Source of the DNA: Terriglobia bacterium
GTDB taxonomy: Bacteria > Acidobacteriota > Terriglobia > Terriglobales > Acidobacteriaceae
Direction of reading: 5' to 3'
Assembly (NCBI GenBank): GCA_020072645.1
Contig: JAIQGK010000003.1
Coordinates: 186,001 to 250,000, forward strand
DNA length: 64,000 nucleotides
Shown: in pieces, positions 1 to 9,404 of the stretch
Position numbering within the stretch: position 1 is the first letter of the stretch
How the letters are laid out: each line of letters starts with the position of its first letter
Made by a program: the position numbers and the translations under genes
Notes under the pieces: generated by a model
The model's input: the letters and a program-made list of their open reading frames with translations, nothing else
Told to the model about the DNA's origin: nothing
Database searches by the model: none

Positions 1-733
1 GCTCCGGTAGCAATGGTGGTACTACATCCGCACGATTCCGCAATCGCAAGAAAATCATCGTGCAGGGAATAGCAATGAGCCAGACCGCGGCAGTAATGAT
101 CCAGGTTTCCTTGGTCGCGAAAAGCATCGCGGCGGAAGCGGAAGCCAGCATCAGGTAACGCGGTTTGCCTGTATCGCGATACCAGAGCCACGCCACGATC
201 ACTCCCAGAGAGAAGAACACAAACAAGATTTCATGGATGAAATAGCGCGAGAAGAAAACAAAACCGGGTGAAACGGTGGCAAGGGCAGCGGCTGCAAATG
301 CAGCTGCAGAGCCCAGGTATCGGCGCAGGCAGAGCATGAGCCATATCACACCCACGCCGAAGACGGCAGTCACTAGCCGGATGGCAACTGTGCTGAGTCC
401 ATGTCCCCAGTGAAATACATTGTTGATGGCCGTGGGGATCACGGCCAGGTAATAAAGCGATGGGCCGTGATAATTGCTGGGATCGTAATGGTAATAGCCG
501 GTGCGGAACAGGTTGACCAGAAACAGCCCGTTGACGCCTTCATCGTGATGCAACGGTTTTTGCGTGAGAAAAATCAGCCGCAGCAAAGCAGCAGCAAGAA
601 GAACAACCATGCTGCCCCACCACCAGCCATCACGTTCGCCTGCCAGTTCTTGCGACACAATCGGAATATTCGATCGCGTGCGTGACCTGCGTTTGCGGGT
701 CTTGGCGGAAAGCTGTGTCATCCGTGCGGCCAT
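1..733 (-). CDS. Polytopic membrane glycosyltransferase, Agl23/GT39-like (3' part outside window)
   Basis: The reading frame starts at ATG 733 (another in-frame ATG lies at 721) and stays open to the window edge, so the C-terminus is missing. After a basic, arginine-rich N-terminus come a first membrane segment and a luminal loop with HHDEGVNGLF, followed by several hydrophobic segments and RYFIHE. An acidic DE in the first loop and this layout are typical of GT-C fold membrane glycosyltransferases. The combination resembles the family annotated as flippase activity-associated protein Agl23. A role in lipid-linked sugar transfer to cell-envelope glycans is inference. It lies 23 nt downstream of the phosphofructokinase gene on the same strand, probably in one transcript. 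Family placement is from memory of motifs only. Confidence 0.6.
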   Translation of the reverse strand, partial: MAARMTQLSAKTRKRRSRTRSNIPIVSQELAGERDGWWWGSMVVLLAAALLRLIFLTQKPLHHDEGVNGLFLVNLFRTGYYHYDPSNYHGPSLYYLAVIPTAINNVFHWGHGLSTVAIRLVTAVFGVGVIWLMLCLRRYLGSAAAFAAAALATVSPGFVFFSRYFIHEILFVFFSLGVIVAWLWYRDTGKPRYLMLASASAAMLFATKETWIITAAVWLIAIPCTMIFLRLRNRADVVPPLLPE

Positions 734-756
734 CCCTAAAGGAAGATCACTTGATT

Positions 757-1812
757 TCAGGAACTGGAAACCTCTTCAGAATGCTTTTCGCGCAGGCCTT
801 CCGCAATATCAATGAACTCCTGGCTCACATAGCGCGTCTTGGCCACGGCGTCAGCGATGGGAACAGAACTGATGTCATTCCCCTTGAGCGCCACCATGCG
901 GCCGAACTTGCCTTGATGCACCAGGTCAATGGCGCCAATGCCGTAGCGAGTGGCCAGCATCCGATCGAAAGCCGTGGGCGAACCGCCACGCTGGATGTGA
1001 CCAAGCACTACAGCGCGCGTCTCAAAGCCGGTGCGGGCCTCAATTTCAGCCGCCAGCGTATTGCCGATGCCGCCAAGACGCACGTGTCCAAACTCGTCTG
1101 TCTTTCTGCGCTCAGTTTCCGGAATCCGGTTGGCAAGCTTCGCGCCTTCCGCCACCACAATGATGCTGAAGTAGCGTCCGCGATCGTGGCGCTGTTTGAT
1201 GGTGTCGGCAATCTCCTGGATGTCAAACGGCTGCTCAGGAATCAGGATTACATCGGCCCCGCCCGCCACGCCGCTATAAAGAGCGATCCAGCCGGCTTCG
1301 CGCCCCATGACTTCCACCACGATCACGCGATTGTGCGCTTCCGCCGTGGTGTGAACGCGGTCAATGGCCTCCGTGGCGATGCTCACAGCGGTGTCAAAGC
1401 CAAAACAGAGGTCGGTGCCGGTAAGGTCATTGTCAATGGTCTTGGGGACGGCCACCACTTTCACGCCGCGATCAAAAAGCTTCAATGAAACGGACTGCGT
1501 GTCGTCGCCGCCCAGCGCGATCAACGCTTCAACTCCATTCTTCCTCAGGTTTTCAATGCAGCGCTCCATGCCATTTTCTTTTTTGGATGGATTGGTGCGC
1601 GAGGTGCGCAATATCGTGCCGCCCTGTGGCAGTATCCCTTTTACCGCTTCCAGGTCGAGCGGGCGCGTGATATTTTCCAGCACTCCGCGCCAGCCTTCCA
1701 TAAAACCAACGAACTGGTCCTGATGATGAAAAATGCCCTTGCGAACAATAGCGCGAATTACCGCGTTCAGCCCCGGACAATCGCCGCCTCCGGTAAGAAT
1801 GCCAATCTTCAT
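757..1812 (-). CDS. pfp: 6-phosphofructokinase, predicted PPi-dependent
   Basis: 351 residues, normal PfkA-family length. The N-terminus MKIGILTGGGDCPGLNAVIR is the nucleotide/phosphate-binding loop. Position 104 is Asp (GGDD, residues 101-104) and position 124 is Lys (PKTIDND, 123-129). ATP-dependent enzymes have Gly at both places (GGDG, PGTIDND). Asp104 plus Lys124 is the known signature of pyrophosphate-dependent phosphofructokinases, so the enzyme is predicted to interconvert fructose 6-phosphate and fructose 1,6-bisphosphate using PPi. ATG 1812 is preceded by GAGG at good spacing. The upstream membrane-protein gene stops 8 nt before it, so the two are likely co-transcribed. Phosphoryl donor is inferred from residues, not measured. 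Confidence 0.93.
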   Translation of the reverse strand: MKIGILTGGGDCPGLNAVIRAIVRKGIFHHQDQFVGFMEGWRGVLENITRPLDLEAVKGILPQGGTILRTSRTNPSKKENGMERCIENLRKNGVEALIALGGDDTQSVSLKLFDRGVKVVAVPKTIDNDLTGTDLCFGFDTAVSIATEAIDRVHTTAEAHNRVIVVEVMGREAGWIALYSGVAGGADVILIPEQPFDIQEIADTIKQRHDRGRYFSIIVVAEGAKLANRIPETERRKTDEFGHVRLGGIGNTLAAEIEARTGFETRAVVLGHIQRGGSPTAFDRMLATRYGIGAIDLVHQGKFGRMVALKGNDISSVPIADAVAKTRYVSQEFIDIAEGLREKHSEEVSSS

Positions 1813-1820
1813 TTTTTACC

Positions 1821-3866
1821 TCACTTACGTTGATCCCTGATTTGATACACGCGATACGCGCCTGCCCGCGCCAGCGTTTTGTACTTTGACCAGAATTGCT
1901 CATTTACCTTGAACGATGCAAGTTCCATGGGTCCAATAAGAACGTAATCCACGTTGTACTTGCGCAACAGCGTTTCCGTTTCGGGCGCTCCTAGATAGAT
2001 GCGTTCAATATCAGCGCTGCGTTCAGAATAATCCAGTCCGCGCGACCACATCCAACCCGGGTGGCCCAGCAGGGAACGCCTGCCAGTCAAGAATACCGGA
2101 GAATTGTAGGTTGGTGCGTGCAGGACCAGTGCGCGTGGAGCGGTTTGGGCGGAAATTGTGCTGGCGATACTGATCCCCTGGGCGTCAAATTCCTGGTATT
2201 CCGATGCCTCAGAGACGACCCGCAACACGTCCAGAGCGCCGGCCAGAAGCAGAGTAGCCAGCACGGCGGGAGCGAGCCAGCGGATAAACGATCTTTGCTG
2301 CCACCATCGCGCCAGCAGCCACGCAACCAGCGGCGCGGATGCCACATACCATAGGAAGAGAATCTTGATATTGTCCCATACCCACGGCGCCGCTTTAAAC
2401 AGGTTAAGGACAGCGAAGCACAAGATAAATGGAAGATAAAAGTTGACCACGCGTTGCGGCAGCTTGAATGTGCCGCGTCGCCATGCAAGAGAAATGACCA
2501 GCAGAGGAATGAATAATCCGGTGTTCACAAACCAGAACCAGATCACGTTATGCGTGCCATGGTCCCATCCAGGCTGCCAGCCCAGATAACTGCGGGTGTT
2601 CACGCCGCCGGTGTTCGCAAGCCACAGGACTTCTGGCGCGCAGACGATCAGAGCGACGCCAAAGAAATAAAGCCAGCTTCGCCATGCTGAGCGGAAAATG
2701 ATAGCCAGACAAGCTGCCGCTGCCATTACCGTCAGGAACGTGTGTGCATGGATAAGGGGCAGCAATCCGGCGCAGAGCCCGGCAGCCAGCATGCGTCGAA
2801 GATAGAAATTGGGCGGCTCAGGTAGCAGAACAGCGGGTGAGGCCTTCCGGGAACGTTTGCTTCGGGATTTTGAAACCTTTGCACTAACAGCGTTTCTTTG
2901 TTCAAGCGCCGATGTAGCAGTCGGTTCATTGGAAGGAGGAACGTCTTCCTGCTGCGATATCGCGAGCCACCACTGGCAGAAAATAGTGATCGCCAGCGGC
3001 ATGCCAAAGAGAATGCTGCGCTGGGGCACAAACAAAGTGGTCAGGGAGTTTCCCCAGCGCAGAATGCTGCTGGGGACAATGGTGTAATCGTGCTGGAGGT
3101 TGCCCAGCAGGGCAAAAAAGCCGTCGCTGCTGCTTTCAGAGAAGAGCAGCCACCATCCCAGGCCGCCGCTGAAGAGGACCAGAAGCGGCGCGATCACTCC
3201 AGCCAGCCTGTTGCGTGTGAGTAGGATCGTCCAGTAATGCAGCAAGCCCACTAAGGCCAGTGCCATGACCATGTTTTGCAGCCACATGGCAAAGATCACT
3301 CCCGCGCCGGCGCGTACCAGCATGGCGGCAAAAAAATCGACCAGGAAAGGATAGGCAAAGCGCACGCCCGCAAAGGTGGGGTCTTCCGGCGGCAAGTTGT
3401 GGCCTTGGGAGAAGCTGTTAATGACCTGAAGATGTAGCGGCAGGTCGCCCAGATTGTTCATCACGCCGGTATAAATGCCGTCAGCGCGCTCAAAAACCGC
3501 TCGGTTGAAAACCATGGCCAGCAAAATGGCGATGGCAAGATAAAAAGCCAGATAGCCAATGCCAGCAACGCTGGATGTCCGTGCGGCTGGGGCCGGGGAA
3601 CGCAGAGCGTTCAAAATGATGGCACGGCGCTCCCGATTCAGCAGCAAGAAGAGTGGCAAAAGGAGCAGGATGGCGCTAAGAATGATCGTCGGCACGCCTA
3701 GGCCTAGAACCAAGGCCAGCAGAAAGCCAACCGTCGCCATGAGCGCCATGCCAATGGATGCGCCCATGCAGAGTCGCGCACCGCGAGGCGCGGTGCGGTC
3801 AAAAAGAAATGTGAGCAGCGTACCGCCCAAAATTGCGATGAGAAGTAGAAGACAGGCAGCAAACAT
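1821..3866 (-). CDS. Large polytopic membrane protein, GT-C-like, unknown substrate
   Basis: 681 residues with about 12-14 hydrophobic segments. A soluble insertion around residues 320-360 is rich in Ser, Lys and Arg, and a C-terminal soluble domain contains YLGAPETETLLRKYNVDYVL. A luminal loop after the fourth or fifth segment holds NNLGDLPLHL and PPEDPTFAG. The architecture (membrane domain plus a C-terminal domain with a RKYNVDYVLIG motif) resembles bacterial membrane proteins of the DUF2298/YfhO type and GT-C glycosyltransferases, but I cannot name the family. It is first in a minus-strand unit followed by phosphofructokinase and the Agl23-like protein, which supports an envelope-glycan role (inference). 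Confidence 0.65.
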   Translation of the reverse strand: MFAACLLLLIAILGGTLLTFLFDRTAPRGARLCMGASIGMALMATVGFLLALVLGLGVPTIILSAILLLLPLFLLLNRERRAIILNALRSPAPAARTSSVAGIGYLAFYLAIAILLAMVFNRAVFERADGIYTGVMNNLGDLPLHLQVINSFSQGHNLPPEDPTFAGVRFAYPFLVDFFAAMLVRAGAGVIFAMWLQNMVMALALVGLLHYWTILLTRNRLAGVIAPLLVLFSGGLGWWLLFSESSSDGFFALLGNLQHDYTIVPSSILRWGNSLTTLFVPQRSILFGMPLAITIFCQWWLAISQQEDVPPSNEPTATSALEQRNAVSAKVSKSRSKRSRKASPAVLLPEPPNFYLRRMLAAGLCAGLLPLIHAHTFLTVMAAAACLAIIFRSAWRSWLYFFGVALIVCAPEVLWLANTGGVNTRSYLGWQPGWDHGTHNVIWFWFVNTGLFIPLLVISLAWRRGTFKLPQRVVNFYLPFILCFAVLNLFKAAPWVWDNIKILFLWYVASAPLVAWLLARWWQQRSFIRWLAPAVLATLLLAGALDVLRVVSEASEYQEFDAQGISIASTISAQTAPRALVLHAPTYNSPVFLTGRRSLLGHPGWMWSRGLDYSERSADIERIYLGAPETETLLRKYNVDYVLIGPMELASFKVNEQFWSKYKTLARAGAYRVYQIRDQRK

Positions 3867-4030
3867 CGTCAGGAGCGGCTTTCGTCGCGCGAAAATTGGA
3901 CAACATGCTGCAAAGAGAAGCTGCCTCCGGTTTGAATCCGGTTTGAACTATTTCCGGTTTGAACTATTAAAGATAGATTCTAAATTATGCCTGAGAGAGT
4001 GGCGCACAGTCCGTGTTATATATAGGCGTG

Positions 4031-4606
4031 ATGCCGAAGGCCCAGACCATTGCGATAGTGCTTGTGTTGTTCGTCGCTGCGCTCATGAGCGCACAGCAAG
4101 CCACAAGCCCCCAACAGACCACGAACCCACAACAAGCTGCGCCCAGCCTTAAGCTGCATGACCTGAAAGGCACGCCGCACTCATTGGACGACTATCGCGG
4201 GAAGCCCGTGCTGCTGAACTTCTGGGCCACATGGTGCGTACCTTGCGCCGCTGAAATGCCGTTGCTGAGCGAGATGCAGAAGCAATACCAGGGTAAGGTC
4301 CTGTTCATCGCTGCGTCAATCGATGATGAAGACATGAAGCCCCAGATTGAAGCCTTCATCAAGAAGCACCAGGGCGAAGCGCTGACCGTGATGATGGGCG
4401 CAACGCTCGACAGCCTGGATGACTTTGGCGTGAACCAGGGAATGCCGGCGACGGTCCTTATCGATGCCGATGGAAAAATCGTTGACAGGATGACGGGCGC
4501 GCTGAAGCGGCCGGATCTTGAACAACGATTGCGGAAGCTGGCTGGGGAGCCAGAATCAGGCCCAACGCCAAAGGCAAGAAAGCCAGTTAGTTCTGTCAAA
4601 AAATAA
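4031..4606 (+). CDS. TlpA-like thiol-disulfide oxidoreductase
   Basis: A hydrophobic signal/anchor (about residues 3-22) is followed by a Gln/Thr-rich linker and a thioredoxin-fold domain with FWATWCVPCAAEMP, the CxxC active site of the TlpA/ResA subgroup. It also has the family's cis-Pro region (MPATVLIDADGKI) and a Lys-rich tail. It should act on the periplasmic face reducing or isomerising thiols, for example apocytochrome c thiols. That would fit a window rich in c-type cytochromes, but no cytochrome gene is adjacent. ATG 4031 was chosen because the predicted signal peptide starts there. An in-frame GTG at 4013 would add six residues. Confidence 0.85.
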   Translation: MPKAQTIAIVLVLFVAALMSAQQATSPQQTTNPQQAAPSLKLHDLKGTPHSLDDYRGKPVLLNFWATWCVPCAAEMPLLSEMQKQYQGKVLFIAASIDDEDMKPQIEAFIKKHQGEALTVMMGATLDSLDDFGVNQGMPATVLIDADGKIVDRMTGALKRPDLEQRLRKLAGEPESGPTPKARKPVSSVKK

Positions 4607-4668
4607 ATACGCAGGGAATTCGCGAATAAGATTTTGGAATAGATACCTGCCCGCAGGAAGGAATAGTA

Positions 4669-4962
4669 ATGTTCAAGAAGACCGTTCTCTTGCTGTGTTG
4701 TATCGCTGGTGTTTTGCTCCTTGCCGCGTTTGTTCAAGTTGATCGCAATAGCATTGATACCGCTCGAGATACAGGTGTGTCCGGATTGTGGGTCCTGGCC
4801 AACATTTCATTTGCCGGCATGCGAGCGCAAAATCACCAGAGTATTTTCTGGCGGACCGTTGCAGCGATTTTCGGGTTTCCGGGGACAATTCTATCTTTCA
4901 TATGTGTCGCGGAAGGCAGTGAGCGTGCCTATGGGATCGAGATTCCAGGGCGGCTGCCTTAA
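4669..4962 (+). CDS. Small hypothetical membrane protein
   Basis: 97 residues. A strong AGGAAGG ribosome site lies at proper spacing before ATG 4669. Residues 4-21 form a hydrophobic signal anchor, and a second hydrophobic stretch lies near residues 65-82. No recognised family. It sits 62 nt after the TlpA-like gene on the same strand, so co-transcription is possible. Confidence 0.5.
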   Translation: MFKKTVLLLCCIAGVLLLAAFVQVDRNSIDTARDTGVSGLWVLANISFAGMRAQNHQSIFWRTVAAIFGFPGTILSFICVAEGSERAYGIEIPGRLP

Positions 4963-5051
4963 AATTTCTCAGCTCCTGCAAGAAACGCGGACATCGCCAT
5001 TCTATTTGATGACGCGGACCACTGGCGTGACGGGAAGCACGCTCCAATCGA

Positions 5052-5654
5052 ATGAAGAAATTTTTAATTCCGATCTTTCTGTTGGGATTTGTCGCAAGCG
5101 GAATTTTTATTTGGTATCAAATTGTCGCGCCCGCCCGCGCCGCGGCACACGATCTTGAAGCCATCAATGGAATCACCGTGGGAAAGACGACTGAAGGAGA
5201 ATTGCTTGGTCGCGCACCGTTCCAGAAGATGGGCGTACAGTGCTCTATGGGTTATTGCTTTTATTACACTGTCAGGGCGAACCACTTCCTGAGAAAGCTG
5301 GGCCTTGCGCCTCCCGTTTTTTTTGGCACAAGAGTCGTGGTGCGTGACGGCTTGGTGACGGAGGTTTCAGTTTACATAAGCAACGGCACGCGGCCGCCGC
5401 TCTCTTTTTCGCAAAAAATGCCGTTGCCGGCTGGGTGCGCTTCCAGTCCGTGCGTGAAGCCGATGATACCGCCAACAAAAGTTTTGGCCAGCATCATGGT
5501 TGCGTTCAACAATGAATCTGATTTCAGGAACCGCATGCCGGAAGCCGTCGAAACGTCATGCCTTTCTCGCCTGCACGGATGCCGTACATACGAAGAATTC
5601 GCGCCGCTCGCGCGAGGCCTGAACCTTGACGCACTTGCTGCCTCAAGTAAATAG
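5052..5654 (+). CDS. Hypothetical membrane-anchored protein
   Basis: 200 residues with a single N-terminal hydrophobic segment (residues 3-22, signal or anchor) and a soluble remainder carrying seven cysteines (for example [26 protein letters not shown]). This suggests disulfides in an exported domain. The ribosome site is weak. Its stop codon overlaps the 3' end of convergent uvrB by 12 nt. Family not recognised. The cysteine content and the nearby TlpA-like gene make an oxidative-folding substrate conceivable, but that is speculation. Confidence 0.55.
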   Translation: MKKFLIPIFLLGFVASGIFIWYQIVAPARAAAHDLEAINGITVGKTTEGELLGRAPFQKMGVQCSMGYCFYYTVRANHFLRKLGLAPPVFFGTRVVVRDGLVTEVSVYISNGTRPPLSFSQKMPLPAGCASSPCVKPMIPPTKVLASIMVAFNNESDFRNRMPEAVETSCLSRLHGCRTYEEFAPLARGLNLDALAASSK

Positions 5655-7631
5655 AAACTCTTTTGTGCGCAAATCACGCACCGTGTCCCGCAGCTTGGCG
5701 GCTTTTTCAAACTCAAATTTCTTGGCCGCCTCGCGCATATCGGCTTCCATGCCGGCGATGTAGGCGTCCAGTTCTTCCTGCGACTTGAAGTCCGGCAGCC
5801 CTTCGGAGGCTTGCGTCACATCGACATAATCTGATTCGGCAATTCCGGCCAGCGACATGGAGAGCGGACGGATGATCGACTCCGGCGTGATGCCGTGTTC
5901 CTGGTTATAGGCCACCTGAATTGCCCGGCGGCGGTCGGTTTCATCCATGGCGCGCTTCATGGAGTCCGTCATCTTGTCGGCATAGAGAATGGCGCGGCCT
6001 TCCAAGTTGCGGGCGCAGCGGCCAATTGTCTGAATCAGAGATCCGGACGAGCGGAGGAAGCCTTCTTTATCGGCGTCGAGAATTGCCACCAGCGAGACCT
6101 CAGGCAGATCCAAGCCTTCGCGCAAGAGGTTGATGCCGATCAGCACGTCATACTCGCCCTTGCGCAGGTCGCGCAGCAGCTTGATGCGCTCCAGCGTTTC
6201 GATTTCAGAGTGCATGTAGCGGCAGCGCACGCCAACCTCGGCGTAATACTCCGCCAGATCTTCAGACATGCGCTTGGTGAGCGTGGTCACCAGCACGCGC
6301 TCGCCCTTGCTCACGCGGTCGCGAATTTCATGCAGAAGATCGTCAATCTGGCCTTTGACGGGGCGGATTTCCACCGGGGGGTCCACGAGGCCGGTGGGAC
6401 GAATAATTTGTTCTACAACAACGCCGGCGGATTTCGTCAGCTCATACGGGCCGGGCGTGGCGGAGACATAGATGATCTGGTTGGTGCGCTCTTCAAATTC
6501 CTCAAACTTGAGCGGACGGTTATCGAGCGCCGAGGGCAGGCGGAAACCATACTGCACCAGGTTTTCTTTACGTGAGCGGTCACCGTGCCACATGCCATGC
6601 AGCTGCGGGACGGTCTGGTGCGATTCGTCGATGAACATGATGAAATCGCGAGGAACGTAATCGAGCAGCGTTGGCGGCGGCTCGCCGGGCTTGCGTCCGC
6701 TGAAGTGGCGAGAATAATTCTCAATGCCGTGGCAGTAGCCCACGGACTTCATCATCTCCAGGTCAAAGCGCGTGCGCTGGTGTATGCGCTGCGACTCCAC
6801 CAGACGGCCTTCTTTCAGCAGCACATCTTCCCACCACGCCAGCTCTTCCAGAATGGTGCCGATGGCCTGGTTCTTGGTGGTATTTGACATCACGTAATGG
6901 CTCTTGGGATAAATTGGAAGCCGCGTGTATTTCTGCTTTACCGTGCCGAAGAGCGGATCAATCTGCGAGAGCGAATCCACTTCGTCGCCAAAGAGCTCGA
7001 TGCGGTAAGCGTTGTCGTCGTAAGTGGGGAAGACCTCGATCACATCGCCGCGCACGCGGAACGTGCCGCGCTTAAAGTCCACATCATTGCGCTCGTAGAG
7101 AATTTCCACCAGCTTGCTGAAAATGTCCTGCCGCTTGATCTTCTGGCCTTTTTCCAGAAAGAGCAGCATGCCGTAGTACGCTTCCGGCGATCCCAGACCG
7201 TAAATGCAACTCACAGACGCTACGATGACGCAGTCTCGGCGTTCAAAGAGAGATCGCGTCGCGGAAAGGCGCAGCTTGTCCAGTTCGTCATTGATGGTCG
7301 CTTCTTTTTCGATATAGACATCGCCCGCGGGAATGTAGGCTTCCGGCTGGTAGTAGTCATAGTAGGAGACGAAATACTCAACGGCATTCGAGGGGAAGAA
7401 TTGCTTGAACTCATGATAGAGCTGCGCCGCTAGCGTTTTGTTGTGGGCCAGCACGAGCGCCGGACGATTGAGCTGCTCAATCACCTTGGCCATGGTGTAT
7501 GTCTTGCCCGAGCCGGTTACGCCCAGCAGCACCTGGTGCTTTTCTCCGGCGTAAATGCCGCGCGTAAGCTCTTCAATGGCGTTGGGCTGGTCGCCTTTGG
7601 GCTTGTAGTCTGATGCTAAGCGAAAATCCAT
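5643..7631 (-). CDS. uvrB: Excinuclease ABC subunit B
   Basis: About 662 residues from ATG 7631, starting [19 protein letters not shown], the canonical UvrB N-terminus. It has Walker [13 protein letters not shown], the beta-hairpin region ([13 protein letters not shown]), FIDESH Walker B, helicase motifs ending in QTIGRCARN, and a C-terminal UVR motif (EKAAKLRD) that binds UvrA/UvrC. It loads damaged DNA for UvrC incision in nucleotide excision repair. An upstream in-frame TTG at 7691 would add 20 residues. ATG 7631 is preferred for family length and the preceding AAGGGA. No other uvr gene is adjacent. Confidence 0.97.
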   Translation of the reverse strand: MDFRLASDYKPKGDQPNAIEELTRGIYAGEKHQVLLGVTGSGKTYTMAKVIEQLNRPALVLAHNKTLAAQLYHEFKQFFPSNAVEYFVSYYDYYQPEAYIPAGDVYIEKEATINDELDKLRLSATRSLFERRDCVIVASVSCIYGLGSPEAYYGMLLFLEKGQKIKRQDIFSKLVEILYERNDVDFKRGTFRVRGDVIEVFPTYDDNAYRIELFGDEVDSLSQIDPLFGTVKQKYTRLPIYPKSHYVMSNTTKNQAIGTILEELAWWEDVLLKEGRLVESQRIHQRTRFDLEMMKSVGYCHGIENYSRHFSGRKPGEPPPTLLDYVPRDFIMFIDESHQTVPQLHGMWHGDRSRKENLVQYGFRLPSALDNRPLKFEEFEERTNQIIYVSATPGPYELTKSAGVVVEQIIRPTGLVDPPVEIRPVKGQIDDLLHEIRDRVSKGERVLVTTLTKRMSEDLAEYYAEVGVRCRYMHSEIETLERIKLLRDLRKGEYDVLIGINLLREGLDLPEVSLVAILDADKEGFLRSSGSLIQTIGRCARNLEGRAILYADKMTDSMKRAMDETDRRRAIQVAYNQEHGITPESIIRPLSMSLAGIAESDYVDVTQASEGLPDFKSQEELDAYIAGMEADMREAAKKFEFEKAAKLRDTVRDLRTKEFLFT

Positions 7632-7787
7632 GAGTCCCTTAAAAGCAATCTCATCGCGGAGAAATTGCGCCGGATACCTCTCTAGTTGCAATTTTGATGA
7701 GAGGAAATCTCTTTAGTGTGACATGAGGGAGCAGAAGGGCGCAAGGAGCATTGCAGGGGTGAAGATGCTCCAAAATAATGTCACCCC

Positions 7788-7813
7788 TTAACTGCAACGA
7801 AAAAATGTCACCC
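7788..7813. repeat. Left inverted repeat of the ISNCY-like element
   Basis: A 26-nt sequence, TTAACTGCAACG followed by AAAAAATGTCACCC. The reverse complement of 8215-8240 matches it at about 25 of 26 positions, the only difference being A versus T in the central A-run. Confidence 0.85.
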
Positions 7814-7820
7814 TTAAAGG

Positions 7821-8205
7821 ATGGTGACCTTGAGCCAGAAGGAGTTGCAGAGAATGCGAGTGATTGAAAAAGCAGTGGACGGGCGGCTGAGCGTACGCGA
7901 AGCCGCCGGTCTACTGCAGCGCAGTGAACGCCAGGTGCAGCGCCTCAAGCGCCGTTACCGGCCCGACTCCGCCGACTGGGTGCGGCATGGCAATCGTGGT
8001 AAACCCAGGACCTGGGCCCTGGATCAATCCCTGCGTCAGCGCGTGTTGGAATTAGCTACGGGCAAGTATGCCGGCTTCAATGACTCTCATTTGCGGCAAA
8101 AGTTGGTCGACAACGGCCATTCTTTCTTCGGCCTTGAAACGCAAAACCAAACCGCCCCGCATTTATAACCTCGGCGGACGACCGGCCTTATCCGCCGCCA
8201 CTTAA
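7821..8205 (+). pseudogene. ISNCY-type transposase remnant
   Basis: Residues 1-95 carry a helix-turn-helix (SVREAAGLLQRSERQVQRLK) and the start of the next domain, as in ISNCY family transposases. The frame then runs into 17 unrelated residues and stops at 8168. In the +1-shifted frame the DNA reads KRKTKPPRIYNLGGRPAL and stops at 8205, which looks like the genuine C-terminal tail. One internal deletion therefore joined the two ends out of frame. The DDE catalytic core is absent, so this cannot be an active transposase. Confidence 0.75.
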
Positions 8206-8214
8206 ACTCTCAGG

Positions 8215-8240
8215 GGGTGACATTTTATCGTTGCAGTTAA
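8215..8240. repeat. Right inverted repeat of the ISNCY-like element
   Basis: Reads GGGTGACATTTTATCGTTGC plus AGTTAA, the near-perfect reverse complement of 7788-7813. A second partial copy of the same unit follows at about 8248-8262. Confidence 0.85.
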
Positions 8241-8265
8241 TACCACATTTTTTCGTTGCAACTAC

Positions 8266-8557
8266 AGTGGCAAAAGCAAAAAGCGCGAAATTTAGACGTT
8301 GGCTCCGGCGGCGCTGAAAGACGGGGCCGGAGACATCTCGGGCAAACTGAAGCACTCATGGCTGACTGCTTCGCGTTGGCAGGCGGAAATGATACCCTAT
8401 CTGAGTCCCATCACTGTGCGCCCGTAGCTCAGCTGGATAGAGCGGTTGCCTCCGAAGCAACAGGCCGGGAGTTCGAATCTCTCCGGGCGCACCAGAGTCT
8501 TACAAATCAATCCCTTGCAAACATTTCCAGATTTCTCCGAAGGAACTTGAGCTTATG
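8266..8557 (+). repeat. Copy 1 of a ~292-bp inverted duplication containing tRNA-Arg
   Basis: From AGTGGCAAAAGC at 8266 through the tRNA the sequence matches the reverse complement of 42264-42036 with only a few differences upstream of the tRNA. It continues with clearly weaker similarity for about 60 nt beyond the tRNA to a shared AGGAACTTGAGCTTATG. The homology starts one base after the insertion element ends. Copy 2 lies 33 kb away in opposite orientation. Confidence 0.9.
8418..8494 (+). tRNA. tRNA-Arg (anticodon CCG), CCA encoded
   Basis: 77 nt folding as a standard cloverleaf. Acceptor GCGCCCG pairs with CGGGCGC. The D arm is GCTC/GAGC. The anticodon stem GTTGC/GCAAC holds the loop CTCCGAA (anticodon CCG, reads CGG). 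The T arm is GGGAG-TTCGAAT-CTCTC, and the 3' end is ACCA. It is identical to the minus-strand copy at 42036-42112. The gene-like reading frames through it are tRNA artefacts. Confidence 0.97.
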
Positions 8558-8852
8558 TGAGTACGTAGCTTATCGCATCTGGCTTGGCCTTAAAAACTCA
8601 AATTTCCCTTGCTTTCGCTTCATCCGGTGTAAACATCCACGCAGCCACTTGCAAGAGGTCTGGAATCTGCCCAGGGGTGACCCGAAATTTATTTGAAAAT
8701 AAACACGAGAGAAGGAAGCATGGGCTCTTGATCGTTCCGCCTGTGAGCAGCTGCGCAAATCGAGTCATTTGAAAGTTTGCCTCCGATGAAAAAACATTCC
8801 CCGACTCGTTCACATCAAACTACGAGAAGGACATTCATCATGGAGAACTCAA
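8495..8852. other. Gene-poor spacer after tRNA-Arg copy 1
   Basis: 358 nt. The first 60 nt continue the duplicated segment. The ATG at the end of the shared part (8555) is followed directly by a stop codon, so the gene that follows the other tRNA copy is not present here. The rest shows no convincing frame, only short open stretches without ribosome sites. Confidence 0.6.
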
Positions 8853-9404
8853 ATGACAATAAGTAATAGAGAAGCAGTGTCACGCAACAGGAGCAGTGAA
8901 TCCAGACTGTACGACCAGTCCAATGATCGTAGCAGCCTGAGGGACAAAATCAACGACGGAGTAACAACCCTCAGGAATTCCGGCATTGATGAAACTACTA
9001 TTCCAGACACCTTTGCCAATATTCCCAAGCTGATTTCGCCCAGAGTTCATGCATGGCTCGACGTGGCAGTCACGGGATATTTCCTTACGCTGGGCGCCAT
9101 TTTTGCTGCCCGCCGCAAGGGCGGACCCGCTACCGCAGCGTTTATAAATGCCGGCATGGTTGCAGGAGTCTCTCTATTTACCGATTATCAGGGTACCGGC
9201 GAGAAGCCAATCAGTTTCAAACTACATGGCACCCTGGACGCTCTCCAGGCCACCGCGGCAGCACTGGGCCCGGTGCTGCATGGCTTTGCCGGTGAACCAG
9301 AATCTGCATTCTTCTACGGACAGGCCGCAAATGAAGTGGCCGTGATTGCTTTCACAGATTGGGACGAGGGAATGCCCTACACAATGGAACGCAAAGCAGC
9401 TTAA
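8853..9404 (+). CDS. Hypothetical membrane protein, SPW-type hydrophobic core
   Basis: 183 residues. A GGAG site lies 9 nt before ATG 8853. The N-terminal 50 residues are polar and Ser/Arg-rich. The core has ISPRVHAWLDVAVTGYFLTLG, AAFINAGMVAGVSLFTDYQG and further hydrophobic stretches, giving about four membrane segments. The SP..HAWLD start and the GVSLFTDY motif resemble small SPW-repeat-like membrane proteins common in soil bacteria. Function unknown. Confidence 0.65.
   Translation: MTISNREAVSRNRSSESRLYDQSNDRSSLRDKINDGVTTLRNSGIDETTIPDTFANIPKLISPRVHAWLDVAVTGYFLTLGAIFAARRKGGPATAAFINAGMVAGVSLFTDYQGTGEKPISFKLHGTLDALQATAAALGPVLHGFAGEPESAFFYGQAANEVAVIAFTDWDEGMPYTMERKAA

Larger units (their letters stand above)
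7775..8264. mobile_element. Internally deleted ISNCY-like insertion element (about 0.49 kb)
   Basis: The segment is bounded by a matching inverted repeat (7788-7813 and 8215-8240) with further partial copies of the same motif outside it: AATGTCACCCC at 7778 on the left and TTTTTTCGTTGCAAC near 8250 on the right. Inside is one reading frame encoding only the N-terminal HTH part of an ISNCY-type transposase, followed out of frame by what looks like its C-terminal tail. A full transposase of this type has some 400 or more residues, so roughly 1 kb of the middle is missing. The ends are intact, so the element could be mobilised only in trans. Its right end abuts the duplicated tRNA segment at 8266. 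Confidence 0.75.

Noticed and set aside
682-1488. 268-residue plus-strand frame
   Set aside because: Antisense to the phosphofructokinase, whose motifs are unambiguous.
8256-8696. Frame over the tRNA-Arg containing CAPVAQLDRAVASEATGREF
   Set aside because: This is the well-known artefact of translating a tRNA-Arg gene and its flank; it has no ribosome site and the same artefact occurs at 41690-42325 on the other copy.
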